Shown here: positions 16,549 through 23,905 of the stretch, piece by piece
Numbering within the stretch: position 1 is the stretch's first letter
How the letters are laid out: every line of letters starts with the position of its first letter
Source of the DNA: Polaromonas sp.
GTDB taxonomy: Bacteria; Pseudomonadota; Gammaproteobacteria; Burkholderiales; Burkholderiaceae_C
Assembly: GCF_030689685.1 (NCBI RefSeq)
Contig: NZ_JAUYEY010000027.1
Span: forward strand, 1 to 64,000
DNA length: 64,000 nucleotides
Reading direction: 5' to 3'
Made by a program: the position numbers and the translations under genes
The notes under the pieces: generated by a model
Seen by the model: the letters and a program-made list of their open reading frames with translations, nothing else
What the model was told of the DNA's origin: nothing
Databases searched by the model: none

Positions 16549-17151
16549 ATGGAAGTTGTCCTCGATAAAAAGTACCCGGTTGCCGCCGGTCTTGATGCCG
16601 GCTGGGCTGTGCTCTCGAATATGCATGAACTTGCCACCTGCATGCCCGGTGCGCAGATCACCGAGGAAATTGATGCCACCCATTACAAGGGCAGTGTTCG
16701 GGTCAAGGTAGGCCCGGCGGTTGCTGCCTTTTCCGGCACCATTGAAGTTTTGACGCTGGACCCGGCGACACGCACACTGAAGATGATGGGCAAGGGTGCC
16801 GACAAGAGTGGCTCCTCCGCTTCGATGGCGCTGACGGCCAAACTAGTGGCGGCGGAAGATGGCAACAGCACCCTGGAGGGTCATGCCGAGGTCATCGTCA
16901 ACGGCAAGTTTGCCCAGTTTGGCGGCCGCATGATGACGTCTGTGTCCGACATGATCCTGATGCAATTCGCCGAGGTTTTCTCGCAAAAGGCGCAAGCGCT
17001 GCAAGGGGCTGCGACATCTGCGGAGGGTACCGGGGCTGCGTCGGCGGCAGTATTTGCTGCGCCGATCATGGCCAAGGAATTTAACGCGCTAGCCTTCATT
17101 TGGGCCTTGATCCGGAAATTCTTTGCGGACTTGTTCAGCCGCAAATCCTGA
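16549..17151 (+). CDS. coxG: CoxG, SRPBCC-fold CO dehydrogenase membrane-recruitment protein
   Basis: A 200-residue protein. Residues 1-145 form an SRPBCC/CoxG domain (VAAGLDAGWAVLSNMHELATCMPGAQI, GSVRVKVGPAVAAFSGTIEV). An Ala/Ser-rich linker follows, then a hydrophobic, basic C-terminal helix (FIWALIRKFFADLFSRK) that can attach to the membrane. CoxG is thought to bring CO dehydrogenase to the inner membrane and deliver quinone. It starts 22 bases after the terminator-like hairpin. The domain order and tail are typical of the family. Confidence 0.88.
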   Translation: MEVVLDKKYPVAAGLDAGWAVLSNMHELATCMPGAQITEEIDATHYKGSVRVKVGPAVAAFSGTIEVLTLDPATRTLKMMGKGADKSGSSASMALTAKLVAAEDGNSTLEGHAEVIVNGKFAQFGGRMMTSVSDMILMQFAEVFSQKAQALQGAATSAEGTGAASAAVFAAPIMAKEFNALAFIWALIRKFFADLFSRKS

Positions 17152-17165
17152 GGTCACTCCGCACC

Positions 17166-18098
17166 ATGCCGCCGACTGATGCGCTGCCCACACCGATCGG
17201 GTTGCGTGAGCGCCTGTTCAAGGCGGGCTATATTGCCGACGAAGACTTGGCCAGCCTGATCTGGATGGGGCTGACGCTGGAACGTCCGCTGTTGATCGAA
17301 GGCGAGGCCGGCGTCGGCAAGACCGCCATTGCAGGCGCCTGTGCGCGCGCGCTGGGCCGGCCGCTGTTGCGCCTGCAGTGCTACGAAGGCCTGGACCTGA
17401 GTCAGGCCGTTTATGAGTGGAACTACAGCCGCCAGTTGCTGGAGATCCGGCTTGCCGAAGCGGGCCAGGGGGACCGCGCGGCGCTGCGTGACAACCTTTT
17501 TTCAGAAGCCTTTTTGCTGGAGCGGCCGCTGTTGCAGGCGATCCGCTCACCCCAGCCCTGCGTGCTGTTGATCGACGAGATTGACCGTGCCGACGAAGCC
17601 TTTGAGGCCTTCCTGCTCGAAATGCTGTCGGAGTACCAGGTGACCGTCCCCGAGATTGGCACACTCACCGCGCGCAGCAAGCCGCTGGTGATTCTGACCA
17701 GCAACGGCACGCGCGACTTGTCGGATGCCTTGCGCCGGCGCTGCCTGTTTCACTACCTGGATTTTCCGACGCTGGTGCGCGAGATGCAAATCGTTCGCAC
17801 ACTGGTGCCCGAGGCGGCCAGCCGGCTGGTCGAAGAAGCGGTGACTTTTGTCCAGCGCCTGCGCAAGGAAGACCTCGACAAGACGCCCGGCGTGGCCGAA
17901 ACGCTGGACTGGGTGCGCGTGCTCTTTCATCTCGGTCATGGTGAACTGCCGGTGGACCCGCAGTCGCTGGTGCCCACGCTGGCCGCCTTGCTCAAGACGC
18001 GCAATGACCGCTGGCAGGTCACCGCCGAACGTGTGGGCAAGCTGGTCGATGGTCCGCGCATAGCGCAGGACGTCGGTGTGGCTGGTGCGATGAAATAA
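17166..18098 (+). CDS. coxD: CoxD, MoxR-family AAA+ ATPase for CO dehydrogenase maturation
   Basis: A 310-residue AAA+ protein: Walker A GEAGVGKTA near residue 45, Walker B VLLIDEIDRADE, sensor segment LVILTSNGTRDLSDALRRRC. In carboxidotrophs, CoxD is needed to build the [CuSMoO2] centre of CO dehydrogenase. ATG 17166 is preferred; the frame reaches back into coxG, but only this start matches family length. It forms a typical MoxR-VWA pair with coxE, which begins 3 bases after its stop. Confidence 0.88.
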   Translation: MPPTDALPTPIGLRERLFKAGYIADEDLASLIWMGLTLERPLLIEGEAGVGKTAIAGACARALGRPLLRLQCYEGLDLSQAVYEWNYSRQLLEIRLAEAGQGDRAALRDNLFSEAFLLERPLLQAIRSPQPCVLLIDEIDRADEAFEAFLLEMLSEYQVTVPEIGTLTARSKPLVILTSNGTRDLSDALRRRCLFHYLDFPTLVREMQIVRTLVPEAASRLVEEAVTFVQRLRKEDLDKTPGVAETLDWVRVLFHLGHGELPVDPQSLVPTLAALLKTRNDRWQVTAERVGKLVDGPRIAQDVGVAGAMK

Positions 18099-18101
18099 AC
18101 C

Positions 18102-19280
18102 ATGGCAATGGCTGCTGCCGTTACCACCGCCACGGACCCGAGGCAGCGCCTCGGCGAGTTTGCCCACTACCTGCGCGAACACGGCTTTGCGCTGAGTTAT
18201 GCCGAGGTCGGGTTGATGGCCCAGGCTGCAGCCGCCTTGCCGCTGTCGCAGTGGCCCCGTATCGAGGCCTTGTGGCGCGGCATCGCCTCCGGCAGCCACA
18301 AGCAGTGGCTCAGGTACCCGGATTTGCACCAGGCCTTCTGGTTCCCGCACAAGGTCCGGGGCGCTGTCCGCAGCTCGGGCATGAGCCGGCGCGCCCGTTC
18401 GCTGCCGGAACTGGTGCAGCAGATGCACAGCGAGATGGGCAACACTGCACCGGGCGAAGCCCGGTCCACGCTGGGCATGGCCGACCAGCCGGGCGAGGGC
18501 GAGCTTGAAGCCAGCGACGCACCGCCGCGTGCCCAGGGAGGCGCCAGCCGCACCGATGCGTTCGAGGAGCGTGATTTTGCCGACTGGCTGCTGTCCGACA
18601 TGGACCGCTTCGAACCCCTGGTCGAGGCTTTCAAGCGGCGGCTGCGTACCCGCCTGCTGCGCCGTCTGCAACGCCACCGGGATAGCGGCGTCATTCATCT
18701 GCGGCGTTCGATGCGTTCGGCGCTGTCCACCGGCGGGGAACTGGTGCAACTGCACCATGTGCGCCACCAGCGCCGCCAGCCGCGGGTGGTGGCGCTGGTG
18801 GACGTGAGCCGTTCCATGGAAGTGCACGCGCAGTTTTTCCTGCGGCTCACGCGCGCCTTTGTCGAGGTCATGGATGCGCGGGCTTTTGTGTTCCATACCC
18901 GGCTCGCCGAGGTCACGCCGCTGATGAAGCGACGCAGCGAACGTGTGCAGGACAAGATCAACGCGGTGACCTTCGGCTTTGGCGGCGGCACCCGCATTGC
19001 CAGTTGCCTGCACGAGGCGTTGCACCAGCACTTGGGCCGTTCCCTGGGCCGTGGTGACCTGTTCATGGTGTTCAGCGATGGTTTTGACACCGATGAACCC
19101 GAGGCCCTGGCCGGGGTACTGGCGCAGGTGCGTGCCCGCGGTGCCCGCGTCTGCTGGTTGCATCCGACGGTGCAAGTACCCCAGTCGGCGGCGATGGCAC
19201 TGGCTGCGCCTCATGTCACGCGGTTCATGCCGGCGCACAATCTGGCCAGCCTCGAGCGCCTGTCCGGGCTGCTGGCGTGA
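18102..19280 (+). CDS. coxE: CoxE, VWA-domain protein of CO dehydrogenase maturation
   Basis: A 392-residue protein with a C-terminal von Willebrand A domain. The metal-ion site reads DVSRSM within VVALVDVSRSMEVHAQ, followed by TFGFGGGTRIASC and FSDGFDTDEPEAL. The N-terminal half is helical and variable (HYLREHGFALSYAEVGLM). It works with the CoxD ATPase in copper/sulfur insertion into the active site of CoxL. The gene starts 3 bases after coxD, so the two are translationally coupled. Confidence 0.88.
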   Translation: MAMAAAVTTATDPRQRLGEFAHYLREHGFALSYAEVGLMAQAAAALPLSQWPRIEALWRGIASGSHKQWLRYPDLHQAFWFPHKVRGAVRSSGMSRRARSLPELVQQMHSEMGNTAPGEARSTLGMADQPGEGELEASDAPPRAQGGASRTDAFEERDFADWLLSDMDRFEPLVEAFKRRLRTRLLRRLQRHRDSGVIHLRRSMRSALSTGGELVQLHHVRHQRRQPRVVALVDVSRSMEVHAQFFLRLTRAFVEVMDARAFVFHTRLAEVTPLMKRRSERVQDKINAVTFGFGGGTRIASCLHEALHQHLGRSLGRGDLFMVFSDGFDTDEPEALAGVLAQVRARGARVCWLHPTVQVPQSAAMALAAPHVTRFMPAHNLASLERLSGLLA

Positions 19281-19319
19281 AGCATTTTTCTGACGTTCAC
19301 AACTTCTGGAATCACAACC

Positions 19320-19994
19320 ATGGGATGCCTGCTTAAACAAGGTGGCGGACTGTATGCCCGCCTGCGGGTCGGCGCGGTGTTGCTGGCCGCCGGCGAGGGG
19401 CGGCGTATGGGCGGCGTGAGCAAGCCTCTGATCCGCCTGCAGGGCGTGCCCCTGATCAACCGGCAACTGATCGCGCTCAGCGGCGCCGGGGTGGACGAGG
19501 TCGTGGTGGTTACCGGCCATGCGCGTGATGCCATCGAGGCGCAGATCCGGAGTTTCCCGGTCACGCTGGCGCACAACGCCGACCACGCCCAGGGCCAGCA
19601 AAGCTCGGTGCGGGCCGGCCTGGCGGCGCTTCGCGGCAATTTTGACGCCGTGTTCGTCGTGTTGGCCGACCAGCCCCTGATCGGGTCGGCCGACCTGGTC
19701 GAACTGATGGCGGCCTTCAAAAAGCGCCCCTCGGGCAATCTCGTGGTGCCTGTCGTCAAGGGCCAGCGCGGCAACCCGATCCTGCTGGACGACGTGGCGC
19801 TGGCCCAGGTTCTGGCCAGCGACACCCATCTGGGTTGTCGCCAGCTCATCGAGCGTCAACCCGAGCTGGTGTATGCGTTTGAAACCAGCAATACCCGTTT
19901 CACCACCGACCTGGACACCGTCGAAGATGTGCTGCAACTGGCACAGCGTACTGGCTGGAAGCTGGAGCTGCCTTCCGGTGAGCTTGCTGCGTGA
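19320..19994 (+). CDS. MobA-like nucleotidyltransferase (MocA-type, molybdenum cofactor)
   Basis: A 224-residue protein of the MobA-like NTP transferase family. GAVLLAAGEGRRMGG is the nucleotide-binding loop, then SKPLIRLQGVPLI, ADQPLIGSADL with the metal-binding aspartate, and GQRGNPILL. In the MocA subgroup the enzyme joins CMP to molybdopterin, making the cytosine dinucleotide cofactor that xanthine-oxidase-family enzymes such as CoxL need. The position directly after coxE supports that role. No XdhC-like (coxF/coxI) gene is visible in the window. Confidence 0.82.
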   Translation: MGCLLKQGGGLYARLRVGAVLLAAGEGRRMGGVSKPLIRLQGVPLINRQLIALSGAGVDEVVVVTGHARDAIEAQIRSFPVTLAHNADHAQGQQSSVRAGLAALRGNFDAVFVVLADQPLIGSADLVELMAAFKKRPSGNLVVPVVKGQRGNPILLDDVALAQVLASDTHLGCRQLIERQPELVYAFETSNTRFTTDLDTVEDVLQLAQRTGWKLELPSGELAA

Positions 19995-20689
19995 AGCTGG
20001 CTGTGGCCGACGGCGCGCTGCAGTGGCATTGGCCGGTCCCACTGGCCGTGCACCGCTTTGCAGGTGCTTCCGAAGTCAATCCGGTGCTGGCCCGGGTGTT
20101 TGGCGCCATGCGTGCGACCGACACGGCGGCACCGGGTGGCAGCTTCTACGCGAGCGCCGACGATCTGCTGCGCCGGGTGGATCTGCCGGAGTTCCATGCA
20201 CTGCTCGAGTTCATTGCCGCGTCCCTGCAGGCCACGGCGCAACAGGCCAATGCCGGCGTGTGGCCGGCGGGCCGTCACGGGCTGCAGCTTGAACTGATGG
20301 GGGTGTGGTTCCAGATCCAGAACGGTGCAACTTTCCATGACATTCACACCCATGGGAACTGCTCGTGGTCGGGGGTGTATTACGTGCAGATCGATCCGCT
20401 GGCGCGGCGTCGGCAGCACCCCGACTTCGGCGACCTCAACGGCGCCACGCGCTTTTACAGCCCGATGTTCCCATTGCTGGGCGGTGCACACATCGACACG
20501 GGCAATGCCTGGTTGCAGCAGGCCACCCTAGACGTGACGCCGCAGGAGGGCGAACTCGTCCTGTTTCCCGCCATGCTGGCGCACAAGGCCATGCCTTACG
20601 CCGGTGAGCGGGACCGCATCATCGTTTCCTTCAACGCGCAAATTCGCGCACCGGACGGGGACCAGCTGTTCCACTACGCGGGCACTTGA
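19991..20689 (+). CDS. putative 2OG-Fe(II) oxygenase (TIGR02466-like)
   Basis: A 232-residue protein that starts at GTG 19991, overlapping the MocA stop by four bases. The core reads FHDIHTHGNCSWSGVYYVQ, with His residues placed for iron binding, and GELVLFPAMLAHKAMPYAGERDRIIVSFN, with the distal His and an Arg for 2-oxoglutarate. This fits the TIGR02466 type of double-stranded beta-helix oxygenases. Its substrate is unknown. The overlap with the MocA gene ties it to the CO dehydrogenase operon, but it is not one of the standard cox genes. Confidence 0.7.
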   Translation: MKLAVADGALQWHWPVPLAVHRFAGASEVNPVLARVFGAMRATDTAAPGGSFYASADDLLRRVDLPEFHALLEFIAASLQATAQQANAGVWPAGRHGLQLELMGVWFQIQNGATFHDIHTHGNCSWSGVYYVQIDPLARRRQHPDFGDLNGATRFYSPMFPLLGGAHIDTGNAWLQQATLDVTPQEGELVLFPAMLAHKAMPYAGERDRIIVSFNAQIRAPDGDQLFHYAGT

Positions 20690-20747
20690 GTCACCGGGCA
20701 GTCGCCGAGCGGACGGGCCGCAAGCCGCGCCCGGGTTAGCATGAGGA

Positions 20748-21224
20748 ATGCCTGACACCACCTCTTCCTGCGCTTCCGCCGTCCCCGATGGTTTTGTTCC
20801 TGTTCGTGTCGGTGGCCCCTTTATCGAGGTCAACGGCCCGTTTCACGCGAGGCTGGAAGGCCAGCGGCTGCTGCTGGGTTTTCGCGTCGAGGAGCGCCAC
20901 AGCAACCCGCTGCAGATGTGCCACGGCGGCATGCTGGCGTCGTTTGCGGACATGCTGCTGCCCTGCGCGGCGATGTACCAGACCGACACCGACAGGCGCT
21001 TTCTGCCGACCATCAGCCTGCAAATCGATTACCTGGCGCCGGCCAGGCTGGGGGCGTGGGTGCAAGGCCAGGCCGACATCCTGCGCAGCACGCGCAACAT
21101 GATTTTTATTCAGGGCCTGGTGACGGCCGACGGTGAGCCGGCCTTGCGCATCAGCGGCATCTTCAAGCAGGGCCCGCTGATTAGCGACGGCAAGGATCGC
21201 GACCCATTTTTGCTACGAAGTTGA
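20748..21224 (+). CDS. PaaI-type hotdog-fold thioesterase
   Basis: A 158-residue single hotdog domain. NPLQMCHGGMLASFADMLLPCAA is the central helix and catalytic region, followed by TISLQIDYLAPARLGAWVQGQADILR. Family members hydrolyse acyl-CoA or aryl-CoA thioesters. The start is ATG 20748 with a GAGGA site; an ATG seven bases upstream leads to a stop. The stop codon lies at the edge of a copy of the TGATAGCTG repeat. It has no close functional tie to its neighbours. Confidence 0.8.
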   Translation: MPDTTSSCASAVPDGFVPVRVGGPFIEVNGPFHARLEGQRLLLGFRVEERHSNPLQMCHGGMLASFADMLLPCAAMYQTDTDRRFLPTISLQIDYLAPARLGAWVQGQADILRSTRNMIFIQGLVTADGEPALRISGIFKQGPLISDGKDRDPFLLRS

Positions 21225-21272
21225 TAGCTGCTGACGCAAGCAAATAAAGGGCTGGAGGCTTCTTTTGCTTGA
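21218..21272 (+). repeat. TGATAGCTG intergenic repeat, copy after the thioesterase
   Basis: The sequence runs TTGATAGCTGCTGACGCAAG, then AAAGGGCTGGAGGCTTC. The TGA in its first bases is the stop codon of the thioesterase gene. Other copies with the same order of parts (ATAGCTG, a CGC-rich block, GGGCTAGAGGCC) lie near 36047, 42752, 48166 and 50304. Confidence 0.6.
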
Positions 21273-21278
21273 AATGAA

Positions 21279-22070
21279 TCAGGCGGCCTCGGTCAGCAGA
21301 CCGGCGGCACGCTGCACCTCGATGCGGATCTCTTCGGTCAGCCGCGCCTTCAACTCCATGAACACCGGCGTGGTTTTGACCGAGTAGTGGCGCGGGTGGG
21401 CAATCGGCACCGGCAGGTCGCATTTGATCCGGCCGGGACGTGCGCTCATCACCACCACGCGGTTGCCCATGAAAATGGCCTCGTCGATGTCGTGGGTGAC
21501 AAACAGCACGGTTTTTTGCTCGGCTTCCCAGATGCCCTGGAGCAGCTCCTGCATCAGCTCACGCGTCTGGTGGTCCAGCGCGCCGAAAGGCTCGTCCATC
21601 AGCAGCATGCGCGGGTTGTTGGCCAGCGCACGGGCCAGTGCCGTGCGCTGCTGCATGCCACCCGACAGTTGTTTGGGAAAGTGGTTTTCAAAACCGGTCA
21701 ACCCCACCTTGCCGATGAAGGGCCGGGCAATGGCATGTTGCTCGGCCAGCGGCAGGCCTTTTTCGCGCAGGCCGAAGCAGACATTGTCAAGAATGCTGAG
21801 CCACGGAAACAGCGTGTAGCTCTGGAACACCATGCCTCGGTCGGCGCCGGGGCCGCTGACGGGTTTGCCGTCCAGCGTGATGCTGCCGGTGCTCGGCGTA
21901 TCCAGGCCGGCCACCATGCGCAGCAGCGTGCTTTTGCCGCAGCCCGAGGGGCCGAGGATGGTGATGAAGTCGTTCTCGGCGACGCTGAGGTCGGTGGCCT
22001 GCAGCGCGACCGTGCTGCCGTTGGCGCCGGCGAAGGTTTTGGAAACCTGGGAGATTTGAAGGATGGTCAT
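21279..22070 (-). CDS. ABC transporter ATP-binding protein (nitrate/sulfonate/taurine type)
   Basis: A 263-residue ATPase with Walker A GPSGCGKSTLLRMVAGLD, signature LSGGMQQRTALARAL and Walker B LLMDEPFGALD. The TauB/SsuB-type features are clear. It is the last gene of a minus-strand series hutU, hutH, binding protein, permease, ATPase, so it most likely serves uptake of histidine, urocanate or a related compound. That assignment comes only from position. A short CCCTCTCCC hairpin lies between it and the permease gene. Confidence 0.88.
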   Translation of the reverse strand: MTILQISQVSKTFAGANGSTVALQATDLSVAENDFITILGPSGCGKSTLLRMVAGLDTPSTGSITLDGKPVSGPGADRGMVFQSYTLFPWLSILDNVCFGLREKGLPLAEQHAIARPFIGKVGLTGFENHFPKQLSGGMQQRTALARALANNPRMLLMDEPFGALDHQTRELMQELLQGIWEAEQKTVLFVTHDIDEAIFMGNRVVVMSARPGRIKCDLPVPIAHPRHYSVKTTPVFMELKARLTEEIRIEVQRAAGLLTEAA

Positions 22071-22078
22071 GGGTTTTG

Positions 22079-22103
22079 CTCCCTCTCCCGCTGGGAGAGG
22101 GAA
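22079..22103. repeat. CCCTCTCCC hairpin between permease and ATPase genes
   Basis: CCCTCTCCC-GCT-GGGAGAGGG is a perfect nine-base-pair stem with a three-base loop. The same stem occurs twice in the compound repeat at 42609-42711. It is an intergenic repeat within an operon and may affect mRNA stability. Confidence 0.6.
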
Positions 22104-22131
22104 TCATTCGGGGCGTGGGGGCACATAGGGT

Positions 22132-22905
22132 TTAGAGCCTTGCCCACGGGAACAGCTTTCGGTTCAGGGCCTTGAACGCAAAGTCGGTGACGAGCCCGAT
22201 GACACCGATCACGATGATGCCGAAGATGATCTGGTCGGTCGCCAGCAGCGCCTGGCTGTCGGTGATCATGTGGCCGATACCGCTGGACGCGCCTATCAGC
22301 TCGGCGACGATCACATAGGTCCAGGCCCAGCCCAGTACCATGCGCAGCGTCTCGGCAATCTCGGGCGCGCTGCTGGGCAGCAGTACACGCGTGACGATGC
22401 CGCGGTCGCCCGCGCCCAGGGTATAGGCCGCCTCGACCAGATCCCGCCGCGTGTTGCCCACGCTGACCGCGAACATCAGCACCAGCTGGAAGAACGAACC
22501 GATAAAAATCACCGCGAGCTTTTGCGCCTCCCCAATGCCGGCCCAGAGGATCAGCAGCGGGATGAAGGCTGAGGCCGGCAGATAACGTGCAAAACTCACG
22601 AAGGGTTCAAAAAATGCTTCGATGGGTTTGTAGGCGCCCATCAGCACGCCCAGCGGCACGGCCAGCACGGCAGCAATCAAAAAGCCGCCCAGCACCCGCC
22701 ACACCGTCATCCCGATGTCGTAGGCAAAGCCCTGGTTGACGAGCAGGTCGTAACCCGAGCGCACCATGGTTACTGGGTCGGCCAGGAAAGTCTTGGAGAT
22801 GAAGCCACCGAAAGTGGCGGCGGCCCATACGGCGAAGAACAGGACGAAGAAACTGATCCCCAGCACGACACGCGTGCCAGGGGCCACGGCTTGCAGCGGC
22901 TTCAT
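22132..22905 (-). CDS. ABC transporter permease (nitrate/sulfonate/taurine type)
   Basis: A 257-residue permease with about six membrane segments and the inner-membrane loop EAAYTLGAGDRGIVTRVLLPSSAPEIAETLRMVLGWAW that contacts the ATPase. It is of the TauC/SsuC kind. It starts directly after the stop of the binding-protein gene, so the two are coupled. Its place in the hut series suggests import of histidine or a breakdown intermediate. Confidence 0.88.
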   Translation of the reverse strand: MKPLQAVAPGTRVVLGISFFVLFFAVWAAATFGGFISKTFLADPVTMVRSGYDLLVNQGFAYDIGMTVWRVLGGFLIAAVLAVPLGVLMGAYKPIEAFFEPFVSFARYLPASAFIPLLILWAGIGEAQKLAVIFIGSFFQLVLMFAVSVGNTRRDLVEAAYTLGAGDRGIVTRVLLPSSAPEIAETLRMVLGWAWTYVIVAELIGASSGIGHMITDSQALLATDQIIFGIIVIGVIGLVTDFAFKALNRKLFPWARL

Positions 22906-23850
22906 TTATTTCAAGAAGCGGGTATCGGCCAGCTTGCTCATGTCGGGCAGGGCCTTGATCACACCGGCTTCGAGCAGCAGGTCGGCGGCTTCCTTGCTGA
23001 AGGCAGCGTGTTCGCCGGCAAAAAACTTCTGGTTGGCGGCGCGGTCCTGCCAGCGCAGGTATTTCTGGCTGGCTTCGAACTGGTCAGCCGACTGCTTGAC
23101 GTCGGCGCCCATGATTTCAAAACTCTTTTGCGGCTCCTTGGCGATCATCTCCAGCGCTTCGAAGTAGCTGTCGGCCAGGGCCTTGGCGGCTTTCGGGTTG
23201 TCGGCGAGGAACTTGGGTGTGCAGCCCACGGTGTCCATGATCATCGGGTAGTCGAGGGTGGTGGCAATGATCTTGCCAGCTTCCGGCTTGGCGCGCACGG
23301 CGCCGAGGTAGGGCTCGTAGGTCATGGCGGCGTCAATGCCGCCGATGCCGGCAATCATTGCGTTGGCGGCGGCTTGCGGCTCGAGGTTGACGATCTTCAC
23401 GTCTTTCGGCGTCAAGCCGTTTTTCTTGAGCATCCAGGCCAGCGTGAACCACGGGGCGGTGCCAGGCGCGCTCGCCGCCACGGTCTTGCCCTTGAGGTCG
23501 CTGATCTTGGTAATGTTGGGTTTGACCACCATGCCGTCGGCGCCATAACTCTTGTCGAGCTGGAAGATTTGCGTGGTGGCGACACCGTTGGCGTTCCAGA
23601 CGATCCAGGTTTCCACCGTGGTGGCGGCGCACTGCACGTCACCCGACGCTATCGCCAGGTGGCGGTCTTTTTGCGGGATCTTCTTGATCGACACATCGAG
23701 GCCATTTTTCTTGAAGATGCCGGCTTCCTTGGCCAGGGTCAGCGGCGCAAAGCCGGTCCAGCCGGACATGCCCAGCGTGATTTTGGTTTCTTGCGCCTGT
23801 GCGGAGACACAGGCCAGTGCGACGAGGGACAGGGTGAGCAGCTTTTTCAT
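22906..23850 (-). CDS. ABC transporter substrate-binding protein (TauA/NMT1-like)
   Basis: A 314-residue exported binding protein. The first 20 residues (KKLLTLSLVALACVSAQAQE) are a signal peptide. GMSGWTGFAPLTLAKEAGIFKKNGLDVSI is the classic start of the NMT1/TauA family. It lies 55 bases after hutH on the same strand. The ligand is not evident from the sequence. A hut-linked substrate is an inference from gene order. Confidence 0.87.
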   Translation of the reverse strand: MKKLLTLSLVALACVSAQAQETKITLGMSGWTGFAPLTLAKEAGIFKKNGLDVSIKKIPQKDRHLAIASGDVQCAATTVETWIVWNANGVATTQIFQLDKSYGADGMVVKPNITKISDLKGKTVAASAPGTAPWFTLAWMLKKNGLTPKDVKIVNLEPQAAANAMIAGIGGIDAAMTYEPYLGAVRAKPEAGKIIATTLDYPMIMDTVGCTPKFLADNPKAAKALADSYFEALEMIAKEPQKSFEIMGADVKQSADQFEASQKYLRWQDRAANQKFFAGEHAAFSKEAADLLLEAGVIKALPDMSKLADTRFLK

Positions 23851-23905
23851 GGGAACTCCTGGGGTTGGCGGTTGAAGGGAAGGGGGATCGATACGTATGC
23901 AGTGT

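Noticed and set aside
17547-20042. 831-residue open frame on the minus strand opposite coxD-coxE-mocA
   Set aside because: Covers three conserved plus-strand genes and has shadow-type composition.
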